Source: an uncultured Collinsella sp.
GTDB lineage: Bacteria; Actinomycetota; Coriobacteriia; Coriobacteriales; Coriobacteriaceae
Direction: 5' to 3'
Assembly (NCBI GenBank): GCA_902475475.1
Contig: CABRZY010000007.1
Coordinates: 1-21,458 of the forward strand
Length of the DNA: 21,458 bases
The number at the start of each line of letters is the position of its first letter. The first letter of the stretch is position 1. Of the stretch, positions 1 through 6,155 are shown one piece after another. The notes under the pieces are model-generated. The model was given only the letters and a program-made list of their open reading frames with translations. It was not told the DNA's origin and ran no database searches. Made by a program: the position numbers and the translations under genes.

Positions 1-13
1 GCTCTTCCGATCT
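1..13. other. Residual Illumina adapter at contig end
   Basis: The first 13 bases, GCTCTTCCGATCT, are identical to the 3' end of the standard Illumina TruSeq adapter. A chance match exactly at the first base is very unlikely. This means position 1 is an untrimmed contig end, so the mobile-element operon to the right is cut by assembly and not by biology. Between here and base 121 I see no supportable gene. Confidence 0.9.
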
Positions 14-121
14 CAAGTTTGTATCCGTTGGGATGCGGGCCCCTTTGCTTTGCCGTGGCCCCGGGGCGCACGGCCTTTAAGGGTCTTCGCCGGAGCGTCG
101 CGTGCTGCGAGGGCCCTGCGT

Positions 122-1426
122 CTAGAGCTCGGCTTCCGCATGGCCTCGCTGCGCCTCGGGCAGCTCCCCGTAGAGCGGATGGTCTTCGAGCCTAAAGCGC
201 TCGACCTGTTCGGGAGTGCAGCCGCGCACAAAGAGCCACGAGCGATCGATCGGCGTCGCCATGAGCGTGCTGGGCAGTGCGTCGGCGCGGTCGGAAAACA
301 CCCGGGCGCTTTCGGAATCCTGGAACGCCAGCACCAGATGCGTGTCGCAGTTGCCCATGATGGAGCGTGCGCGTGCCTCGCCATAGAGCGCATCGAGCTG
401 ATTGGTCGACTGCAATAGCAGCGTTGCCCAGATGTTGCGGCTTCGGATAATCGAGAGCACATTGTCGATCTGGGGGATCTGCAGATTTGCGAAGTCATCG
501 AGCATAAAGCGCACGGGCATGGGCAGGCTGCCGTCGGGCTGCCTATCGGCTTCGCGAATGAGGCCCATAAACGCCTGCGTAATAAAGAGGCCGGTCAGTG
601 GATCGAGATTGCGGTCAATATCGCTCACGGTTACAAACAGGGCGCAGGGGGTGTGTCCCATGGAAGCGAAGTCCACCTGATGGCATTCACGATAGAGCTG
701 TGCCGCACCGTCGAATCCCAGACACATGACCTTTTCGGCAAGGATGCCGACGATGCTCGCGTGCATGCGCTCGGCATTTTGCGTAATGGCGTAGCGCCGC
801 CATAGCGAGAGGGCATAGCTTTGGGGGTCGGTCGTGATCAGGTCGTCAAACAATCGACCCGTGGCACCGTCCTGCAGGTGCTCGATCAGCTTGATGACCG
901 AGCTGATCGTCTGCTCGTCGACGGGTAGCTGTTCGGTGACGTAGGCGATAAGACACGACAGCAGGTTTGCCGCCGCATGATCCCAAAAAGGCTGGTTGTT
1001 GTCCTCGATGGGGCAGATGGCCTTTGCCACTGAGAGAATGTCCTGCTGGTTGGGCCTGCCGTCCGCCTTGCGGCGAATGTGCCTCAGGGGGTTGTAGCCG
1101 CAGCGCTCGATGCCGGGCGCAAGGGCCGGGACGGTGTTGAGGTCGGCGAAGTTGAGACATTGCACGCGGTAACCGTGGACTGCCAGCACGGGTCCCACTT
1201 CGCGACAGAGCGTGCCTTTGGTGTCGAGCACGATGTAGCTTGCGTTCATTTGCAGCAGGTTGGGCTTGAGGACGTTTCGGGTCTTGCCGGCTCCCGAGGG
1301 GCCGATCACAAGTGCGTTGTTGTTGAGTCCCGTTTGGCGGGTGTCGCAGGAAAGCGTTCGATCCTTGGCGAGGATGGTGGACGATGCGGACTCAGATGCG
1401 GCGAGACGGCTGGCGAGGTTAGACAT
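122..1426 (-). CDS. VirD4/TraG-type conjugative coupling ATPase, lacking N-terminal membrane segments
   Basis: This 434-residue protein belongs to the type IV coupling proteins, ATPases that bring relaxosome DNA to a type IV secretion channel. Visible motifs are the Walker A GPSGAGKT (residues 42-49), KPNLLQMNASYIVLDTKG just after it as in Gram-positive TraG proteins, a Walker B-like VRFMLDDFANL (305-315) and the LLLQSTNQLDALYG segment (337-350). The start is the ATG with AGGAGG six bases upstream; an upstream in-frame extension runs through the protease gene and is rejected. Family members usually carry one or two N-terminal transmembrane helices; here the Walker A begins at residue 42 with no hydrophobic segment before it, so the protein should be soluble or need a membrane partner. 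The start overlaps the stop of the ClpP-like gene by 8 bases, indicating translational coupling. Downstream genes are lost at the contig end. Confidence 0.88.
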   Translation of the reverse strand: MSNLASRLAASESASSTILAKDRTLSCDTRQTGLNNNALVIGPSGAGKTRNVLKPNLLQMNASYIVLDTKGTLCREVGPVLAVHGYRVQCLNFADLNTVPALAPGIERCGYNPLRHIRRKADGRPNQQDILSVAKAICPIEDNNQPFWDHAAANLLSCLIAYVTEQLPVDEQTISSVIKLIEHLQDGATGRLFDDLITTDPQSYALSLWRRYAITQNAERMHASIVGILAEKVMCLGFDGAAQLYRECHQVDFASMGHTPCALFVTVSDIDRNLDPLTGLFITQAFMGLIREADRQPDGSLPMPVRFMLDDFANLQIPQIDNVLSIIRSRNIWATLLLQSTNQLDALYGEARARSIMGNCDTHLVLAFQDSESARVFSDRADALPSTLMATPIDRSWLFVRGCTPEQVERFRLEDHPLYGELPEAQRGHAEAEL

Positions 1427-2036
1427 GGGCGACCTCCTTGGTGGTCGAGAGGATTTCGTGGGCAAAGCCGAGCTCGACGGCGCGCTCGGCCGAAAGGTAG
1501 GTGTCTTTTGCAGTGAGGGACTGGATGCGCTTGGGCGTGAGGCCGCTGCGGTCCGAGAGGATTTGCGTGAGGGTCTTGCGGGTCTGCATGAGACGCCGGC
1601 TGGTTTCCTGCAGCGCAAGTGCCGAGCCGCCTGCCCCCTGGGGGATCAGCGGGTCGTGAATCATGAGCTCTGCATGGGGCGCCATACGGCGATCGTCGCC
1701 GCCCATAAAGATCACGGCGCCCATGGACGCGGCGAATTCCAGGCAGACGGTGCGGATGGGGCACGATGCGAGGCGCATGGCGTCATAGATCGCAAGACCC
1801 GATCGCACGCTTCCGCCGGCGCTGGCGACAAATATGGTGATGGGGCGGCTGGGGTCGGTGGCATCGAGCAGGCGGATCTGCTGGCATAGGTCGTGGGCCA
1901 TCGGGGTTTCGATGCTTCCCATGACGGAGAGCTCGCGACGGGCGAGCATCTCATCGTAAATGCTGGTGAGCGTGATACCTCGGGCGGATTCACGCATGGT
2001 GAGGGGGCTGATGATGGGGGAATGATTGGTGTCCAT
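1419..2036 (-). CDS. ClpP-family serine protease linked to conjugation gene
   Basis: This 205-residue protein is a ClpP-fold peptidase, which normally forms a barrel and degrades substrates fed by a Clp ATPase. The ClpP pattern is clear: IYDEMLARRELSVMGSI (26-42), the oxyanion-side ASAGGSVRSGLAIYDAM (71-87), the nucleophile Ser104 in FAASMGA, His127 in LMIHDP, and Asp178 in AKDTYLSAERAVELG. The Ser-His-Asp spacings (23 and 51) are close to those of E. coli ClpP (25 and 49), so it is predicted active. AAAGGAG precedes the ATG. It sits between an unknown gene and a coupling ATPase and is co-transcribed with both, so it is probably an element-borne paralogue and not the housekeeping clpP, which usually neighbours tig or clpX. 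No Clp ATPase is in view. Its role, such as processing or clearing a conjugation protein, is inference. Confidence 0.85.
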   Translation of the reverse strand: MDTNHSPIISPLTMRESARGITLTSIYDEMLARRELSVMGSIETPMAHDLCQQIRLLDATDPSRPITIFVASAGGSVRSGLAIYDAMRLASCPIRTVCLEFAASMGAVIFMGGDDRRMAPHAELMIHDPLIPQGAGGSALALQETSRRLMQTRKTLTQILSDRSGLTPKRIQSLTAKDTYLSAERAVELGFAHEILSTTKEVAHV

Positions 2037-2099
2037 GGGGACTCCTTTCTGTTGGTTGTGTTGTGGAATAGGATTGTTGCCCGCGGAGGGGCTGGCGGG

Positions 2100-2987
2100 C
2101 TACAGGGTTCGTCCGAGCCTGAGATCGAGCTCGGTTGTGGGGCAGGCTGCCTGTTCGTGCGGCTCGCAAGCGCCAAGGGCTCCAAAGCGATGGAGCGTTG
2201 CGACGGGCGTGGTATAGGCGAGCCGCAGCTGATGCTCGACAGGGGCACATCCGTCTTTTTTGTAATGGGCCGTGTAGTACTGCGCGATGCTGGCGTTCAT
2301 CTCGCTGCCATTGCGATGGCGCTCAAACTGGCGTCTGCAGGTCTCGATGATCTTTGCTACCGACTTGGGTGCCGTCGCGGGAACAAGGGCGAGATAGCCC
2401 TCAAATAGCTCGTTGATGCTCAGGAGGCACAGCAGGTCGATCAGCGTCCTTATGGCTGCTCCCTCGGCAGAAAAGTGCGCGGTCATGCGGTTATATCGGT
2501 TGCGGTCGACGATGGCCGCATGGGGTCTTGGAGTTTTCTGCCCCGTGGTCCCGGGCTTTTGCCGCGCCTGTGTATTGAGCTCGACGTTGCAGCGCTTGAG
2601 GCCGTCCAACGGAAGGAACAGTGCGGTGCGCAGGGTGTTCCGCTTGCTTTCGAGTTCATGACGCTCGTCGGGTTCCCATTCGAGCTTGAGTTTCGTGTCG
2701 AGCGCCGTAAGCATATGGGCTAGGCAGCCTACGGTAAGAACGTACGAATCGTTGTCGCGTTTTGGGGCATAGGGGTCTGTCAGCTTGCGAATGTCGGGGT
2801 CGCCCATGATCTTTGTGCAGCGCTTCAGCAGTTGAGGGTGGTCGGCCAAGATCGTCGCGAGCGGTAGCGACGCGTAGTTCTTGATGGTCGCGGCGGCAAA
2901 GGCGGCGTCATATTCGTTTGCATATGCTCGCTCAATGCGGGCATCCAAAATGCTTTTCTCGCCGTCTTCAGCGTGGTGGTTTGTCAT
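2100..2987 (-). CDS. Hypothetical protein heading the element operon
   Basis: I do not recognise this 295-residue protein. The start MTNHHAEDGE is chosen because GGAG lies five bases upstream; the 52-residue N-terminal extension possible in this frame is His/Gln-rich low-complexity sequence translated from a repeat region. The protein is soluble-looking, with no signal peptide or transmembrane helix, is rich in Lys/Arg-containing helical stretches, and has a hydrophobic helix around LIDLLCLLSINELFEGYLALV in its second half. It contains no ATPase, nuclease or helix-turn-helix motif I can name. Only 63 bases separate it from the ClpP-like gene in the same direction, so it probably shares that operon. 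Its position upstream of a coupling protein and downstream of short repeats makes a replication or conjugation accessory role conceivable, but that is a guess. Confidence 0.6.
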   Translation of the reverse strand: MTNHHAEDGEKSILDARIERAYANEYDAAFAAATIKNYASLPLATILADHPQLLKRCTKIMGDPDIRKLTDPYAPKRDNDSYVLTVGCLAHMLTALDTKLKLEWEPDERHELESKRNTLRTALFLPLDGLKRCNVELNTQARQKPGTTGQKTPRPHAAIVDRNRYNRMTAHFSAEGAAIRTLIDLLCLLSINELFEGYLALVPATAPKSVAKIIETCRRQFERHRNGSEMNASIAQYYTAHYKKDGCAPVEHQLRLAYTTPVATLHRFGALGACEPHEQAACPTTELDLRLGRTL

Positions 2988-3002
2988 AGCTTCTCCAATC
3001 GG

Positions 3003-3070
3003 TTGATGTTCGTGCTGTTTGTTGATGTGTTGGTTGTCGTGAGTGATGTGCTTGCCGTGGGTGATGTGCT
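3003..3070. repeat. Degenerate iteron-like repeats (four copies)
   Basis: Four copies of a T/G-TGATGT core occur at about 3003, 3022, 3043 and 3061, with the GATGT cores spaced 19, 21 and 18 bases apart. The last two share the identical ten bases GTGATGTGCT. On the minus strand they read as ACATCA(C) units immediately upstream of the hypothetical gene at 2987. Spacing near two helical turns suits repeated binding by a protein on one DNA face, as in iterons or multi-operator promoters. The copies are imperfect, so this is tentative. Confidence 0.35.
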
Positions 3071-3305
3071 GACGTTGGGGTGCTATGCGGTTTTCAATGA
3101 GCCCGTGAGGCAGTTGCTGCAGGGGCGGGATGGAACGGCCCATGCAAGGCGGAAGGCATCGTGCTCAAAATCGAGACAGCAATGCCCTGGGTGCCTCACA
3201 TGTGGCAGTTACCTCATTAAGTTGTCATTGCGTTTGGGGTTGTACTTTGCCGATCTTCTTTCTCTTACACGCTAAAAACTGAAACTTCATATGCTCGATC
3301 TACTT

Positions 3306-3326
3306 AAAACCGCAACGGCGGTCTTT
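3306..3326. other. Small terminator-like hairpin
   Basis: ACCGC (3309-3313) and GCGGT (3318-3322) form a five-base-pair stem with a four-base loop, flanked by AAA and CTTTT. It looks like a minimal intrinsic terminator, but it lies between divergent genes where no transcript needs to end. It could be a relic of a lost gene or mark an element boundary. Low confidence. Confidence 0.3.
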
Positions 3327-3477
3327 TATCAACTTATATGTCGGAACGCGTCTTTGCAAGTACTTTTTTGCCTTTGTTTCAAATGGGGTGGTTTTGCAAC
3401 CGTCATACGCGCGCTGTGCGAACGTGCCCCGGCTCGGATAAGATAGTGCGCGATAAAAACGATGCAAGGAGGCACAT

Positions 3478-4320
3478 ATGGCAATTAAAGCCATCGCAAT
3501 GGATATCGACGGTACGCTCACCAACGACCAAAAGGTCATTAGCCCGCGTACGCGCGAGAAGCTGCTCGCGGCGCAGGAGTCGGGCATTAAGCTCATCTTG
3601 GCTTCGGGTCGTCCCGCATGGGGGCTGCACGCCTTGGCGCAGGAGCTCGACCTTCAAAACCATGACGGTCTGCTAGTTGCCTTTAATGGCGCGCATGTGG
3701 TCGACGCTCAGACCGATGAGGTCCTTTTTGACCAGGCCATGCCGGCTGACGAACTGCACCGTCTGATTGATCATCTGCGTAATTTTGACGTGATCCCTAT
3801 GATTTCGCTCGGTCGCGATCTGCATGTCGAAGATTCGTACCGCTGCATGATTACGCTGCCGGATGGCTCGCAGAAAAACATCGTCAAATACGAGCGCGAT
3901 GCGTGCGACCTTAAGATCCGCGAGGTCGAGAGCTTGCATGAGGTCGCTGATGCTTATCCCGTGGACAAGCTGCTGACGGCGGGCGACCCGGCCTACCTGC
4001 AGGCGCATTACGAGGAGATGTATGCGCCCTTTACCCAGACGCTTTCGGGCATGTTTACGGCCGACTGGTACTTTGAGTACACGGCGCCCGGTATCGACAA
4101 GGCCCGTGCGCTCGAGGGCGCCCTGCCCAAGCTCGGCATCGATGCCAGCGAGGTCGTATCGTTTGGCGACGGCCAGAACGACAAGTCCATGATTGAGTGG
4201 GCCGGCACCGGTGTTGCCATGGACAACGCCGTCGATGAGGTTAAGGCTGTAGCCCAGATGGTGACCGCCAATAACAACGAAGACGGCATTGCAGTGGCGC
4301 TGGATAAGCTACTGGGCTAG
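3478..4320 (+). CDS. Cof-type HAD-IIB sugar-phosphate phosphatase
   Basis: This 280-residue protein is a haloacid-dehalogenase hydrolase of the Cof/YidA subgroup, cytoplasmic Mg-dependent phosphatases acting on sugar phosphates and similar small molecules. Motif I is MDIDGTLT with the nucleophile Asp9 and acid/base Asp11; motif II is LASGRP (residues 41-46); motif III is the lysine in DKARALEG; motif IV is SFGDGQND (about 228-235). Between motifs II and III lies the large C2B cap (about 85-200), as expected for subfamily IIB. Length is typical. The start is well supported by AAGGAGG seven bases before the ATG. A strong terminator follows at 4343, so it is probably a single-gene unit. The exact substrate cannot be read from the sequence; this group is promiscuous. 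Confidence 0.9.
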   Translation: MAIKAIAMDIDGTLTNDQKVISPRTREKLLAAQESGIKLILASGRPAWGLHALAQELDLQNHDGLLVAFNGAHVVDAQTDEVLFDQAMPADELHRLIDHLRNFDVIPMISLGRDLHVEDSYRCMITLPDGSQKNIVKYERDACDLKIREVESLHEVADAYPVDKLLTAGDPAYLQAHYEEMYAPFTQTLSGMFTADWYFEYTAPGIDKARALEGALPKLGIDASEVVSFGDGQNDKSMIEWAGTGVAMDNAVDEVKAVAQMVTANNNEDGIAVALDKLLG

Positions 4321-4342
4321 AATCGCCGATAATGCATGGTTC

Positions 4343-4371
4343 GGGCGTCCGCTTGCGGGCGCCCTTTTGTT
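4343..4371 (+). terminator. Intrinsic terminator after Cof-type phosphatase
   Basis: GGGCGTCCGC and GCGGGCGCCC form a GC-rich stem (one G-T wobble, tight loop) followed by TTTTGTT. It ends the transcript of the upstream phosphatase. It lies just before the GTG start of the next HAD gene, so that gene either has read-through transcription or a very short leader. Confidence 0.85.
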
Positions 4372-4383
4372 AGGGAGGGTGCC

Positions 4384-5043
4384 GTGTCCGCATTTCCGTT
4401 CGACGCCGTGATCTTTGACATGGACGGCGTGATTGTCGATACCGAGTATTACTACCTGGGCGAGACCGCCGCGTTTGCCAAGGAGCTTGGGCTTAACCTG
4501 ACTCAAGAGGAGTTGAACGGGCAGGTTGGTACCTCGCATCAGTTCTTCCTGCGTATGCTGGTCGATTGGTTTGAGCGCGCCGGTAAGGGGCATTTAACTG
4601 GCGAGGAAGCGTTGACCCGTTGGGACGAGTGGGCTCATAAGCGTCCGCGCGACTATCAGGCTTTGATTAACCCAGGCGCCGTGGATACGATTCGAGAGCT
4701 GCCGCGCCGCGGCGTTCGCGTGGCGCTTGCCAGCTCGTCTCCCATGGATAGCATCGAGGAAGTGCTCAATGCGTGCGGGTTGTCGGATGCCTTTGAGTAT
4801 GTGGTGAGCGGCGAGCAGTTTAAGGAGAGCAAGCCCGAGCCCGACATCTACCTGCATGCGCTGGACCTGCTGGGGCTGCCCGCGAATCGCTGCTGCTGCG
4901 TTGAGGATTCGGTGCCTGGCATCACTGCCGGCAAGCGAGCCGGCCTGACAGTCATTGCCAAGCGCGAGGAGCGCTTTGGCTTTAGCCAGGATGCCGCGGA
5001 CAAGATTATCGACCAGCTGCCGGAGCTGCTCGCGCTTTCTTAG
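4384..5043 (+). CDS. HAD-IA phosphatase, beta-phosphoglucomutase-like
   Basis: This protein of 219 residues is a HAD subfamily IA hydrolase with the small helical C1 cap, resembling beta-phosphoglucomutase and related sugar-phosphate phosphatases. Motif I is IFDMDGVIVDTE (nucleophile Asp12, Asp14), motif II is ALASSSP, motif III is the lysine in ESKPEPDIY, and motif IV is CVEDSVPGI. I choose the GTG at 4384 because AGGGAGG lies just upstream; an ATG at 4336 in the same frame falls before the terminator hairpin and would encode a stretch absent from the family. Beta-phosphoglucomutase and simple phosphatase functions cannot be separated here. It is cytoplasmic. A hairpin terminator at 5128 closes the unit before the GntR regulator. 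Confidence 0.87.
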   Translation: MSAFPFDAVIFDMDGVIVDTEYYYLGETAAFAKELGLNLTQEELNGQVGTSHQFFLRMLVDWFERAGKGHLTGEEALTRWDEWAHKRPRDYQALINPGAVDTIRELPRRGVRVALASSSPMDSIEEVLNACGLSDAFEYVVSGEQFKESKPEPDIYLHALDLLGLPANRCCCVEDSVPGITAGKRAGLTVIAKREERFGFSQDAADKIIDQLPELLALS

Positions 5044-5086
5044 GAGTGAGGTAGTTGCGCGTTTTTCGGGTCTGATGAGTAAATAT

Positions 5087-5116
5087 CCGACATTTTGGTG
5101 CGGCACCTAGCATACT
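5087..5116 (+). promoter_or_regulatory. Possible gntR promoter
   Basis: CCGACA (5087-5092) and CATACT (5111-5116), spaced 18 bases, each match four of six consensus positions. Transcription from here would begin just before the hairpin at 5128-5162, placing the hairpin in the gntR leader. Weak support. Confidence 0.35.
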
Positions 5117-5127
5117 TTAAGCTAATG

Positions 5128-5166
5128 CGGGCTTAAGGACTTGCTGAATGCCCTTAAGCCCGTTTT
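5128..5166 (+). terminator. Perfect 11-bp hairpin with T-run: terminator or gntR leader element
   Basis: CGGGCTTAAGG (5128-5138) and CCTTAAGCCCG (5152-5162) are perfect inverted repeats with a 13-base loop, followed by TTTT. It most simply terminates the HAD-IA gene. Because it ends only 27 bases before the gntR start, any gntR promoter must lie upstream of it, so the hairpin may instead act as a leader attenuator or a palindromic regulator site. Confidence 0.65.
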
Positions 5167-5193
5167 AGACTTAATTGTGCTTGGAGAGGGTAT

Positions 5194-5937
5194 ATGCCAC
5201 CGACTGAAGGGCTAACTGACGGTAAAGCAGCGATACCGCTGTACCAACAGGTTATTGATATCATCAAAAACGAAATCAACTCCGGTGCCTACAAGGCGGG
5301 CGCGCGGATACCCAACGAATTCGAATTGGCTGAGAGCTATAAAGTTGGCCGCGTTACCGTGCGACGCGCTATTGAGGAGCTCGTCCAGCAGGGCTATCTA
5401 ACGAAGCGGCAGGGGAAAGGCACGTTTGTCAATGCCCCCAAGCTTAAGCGTAAGATTCGCCAGAAGGATGACGTCCAGAGTTTTTCGGACGCATGCCGCG
5501 TTAACGGAATGGAGCCGGGGGCGTGCGTCATTTCGAGAAAGATACTGCCGGCGGATTCCACCGAAGCGCAGTTCTTTGGTGTTCCCGTTGGAACTGACTT
5601 GATTTGCGTTGAGCGCGTGCGTACTGCCGATGGCGTCCCTGTCATGCTCGAGAACAACATATACGTTTACGAGGACAACGCCTATCTATCAACGGCACCT
5701 CTATCTAACCAATCCATTTTTGAGTTCGTGCGCAACCGGACGGGCCGCACGCCCGCGTTTACCGACCCGTGCACGCTCGAGATCGCGTGCGCGTCGCCCG
5801 AGGTCGCTCGACTGTTGGCAGTTCCCGTTGGCGAACCCTTGTTTTATATGGAAGCCTTCTTTTTCGATGAGCGGCGGCGGCCGTTTATCATCGGTCGTCA
5901 GCGGATCGTTGGGTCTCGCTACGTTTTTGACATCTAG
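5194..5937 (+). CDS. GntR/UTRA transcriptional regulator, FrlR-like
   Basis: This 247-residue protein is a HutC-subfamily GntR regulator. The N-terminal winged helix (about 14-80) contains PLYQQVIDIIKNEI, the GARIPNEFELAESYKVGR segment, VTVRRAIEELVQQGYL and RQGKGTFV, all family hallmarks. The C-terminal UTRA domain (about 98-240) binds a small effector, typically a sugar phosphate or amino-acid-like compound. GGAGAGGG precedes the ATG. It is the same class of regulator as E. coli FrlR and lies at the head of the frl-like genes in the same orientation, closed by its own terminator at 5951. The obvious target is the palindrome at 6091 just downstream of the predicted transporter promoter. It probably represses the cluster until a pathway intermediate binds; that is inference from family and position. 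Confidence 0.88.
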   Translation: MPPTEGLTDGKAAIPLYQQVIDIIKNEINSGAYKAGARIPNEFELAESYKVGRVTVRRAIEELVQQGYLTKRQGKGTFVNAPKLKRKIRQKDDVQSFSDACRVNGMEPGACVISRKILPADSTEAQFFGVPVGTDLICVERVRTADGVPVMLENNIYVYEDNAYLSTAPLSNQSIFEFVRNRTGRTPAFTDPCTLEIACASPEVARLLAVPVGEPLFYMEAFFFDERRRPFIIGRQRIVGSRYVFDI

Positions 5938-5950
5938 GACATTGCGAATG

Positions 5951-5985
5951 GAAGCGCCCGGTAGATCATCTCACCGGGCGTTTCC
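5951..5985 (+). terminator. Terminator after gntR
   Basis: GAAGCGCCCGGT (5951-5962) and ACCGGGCGTTTC (5973-5984) pair over twelve positions (one G-T) around a ten-base loop. The T-run is short. It separates the regulator transcript from the catabolic operon. Confidence 0.7.
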
Positions 5986-6047
5986 ATACCGTTCACGGCG
6001 CAAACGCAACCGTTCAACCGCGTTGCGACAATCAGTTTGAAATTATC

Positions 6048-6076
6048 TTGATGAAGGAAAAAGCTGCTGGTAATCT
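6048..6076 (+). promoter_or_regulatory. Predicted promoter of the frl-like operon
   Basis: TTGATG (6048-6053) and TAATCT (6071-6076) are spaced exactly 17 bases, with an extended-minus-10 TGG immediately before TAATCT. A start near 6083 would put the palindrome at 6091-6113 in the first transcribed bases, the usual place for a blocking operator. Confidence 0.5.
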
Positions 6077-6090
6077 ATGGGACGTCATAG

Positions 6091-6113
6091 AACGTTTGCA
6101 TTGTGCAAACGTT
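6091..6113. promoter_or_regulatory. Perfect palindrome, likely operator for the GntR regulator
   Basis: Half-sites AACGTTTGCA (6091-6100) and TGCAAACGTT (6104-6113) are exact inverted repeats separated by three bases. No T-run follows, so it is not a terminator. It lies just downstream of the predicted promoter and 42 bases before the transporter start. A partial half-site, GCAAACG, occurs at 6000-6006. A dimeric repressor, most economically the adjacent GntR protein, probably binds here. Confidence 0.65.
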
Positions 6114-6155
6114 GAAGCGAGATGCGATGCAGTCTCGAGTTCTTTGGAGGTATCT

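Larger units (their letters stand above)
2988..3477. other. 490-base gap between divergent genes: repeats, hairpin, no gene
   Basis: This stretch separates the minus-strand element operon from plus-strand chromosomal-type genes. I see no convincing CDS: the open frames here are short and lack ribosome sites. The part nearest 2988 holds degenerate repeats (listed separately); the part around 3180-3400 is visibly richer in A+T than its surroundings and contains a small hairpin at 3306-3326. No tRNA or attachment-site duplication is recognisable. It may contain the divergent promoters and the right edge of the mobile element, but neither is clearly marked. Confidence 0.5.

Noticed and set aside
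122..1618. Longer coupling-protein start 64 codons upstream
   Set aside because: The extension runs in another frame through the ClpP-like gene and is Arg/Ser/Pro-rich; the ATG at 1426 has a perfect ribosome site.
3003..3070. CRISPR array
   Set aside because: The repeats are short, degenerate and lack unique spacers of regular length; no cas genes occur in the window.
6048..6155. Longer transporter start at a TTG codon
   Set aside because: It would translate through the predicted promoter and operator, adds 36 residues unlike the family, and the ATG at 6156 has GGAGG.
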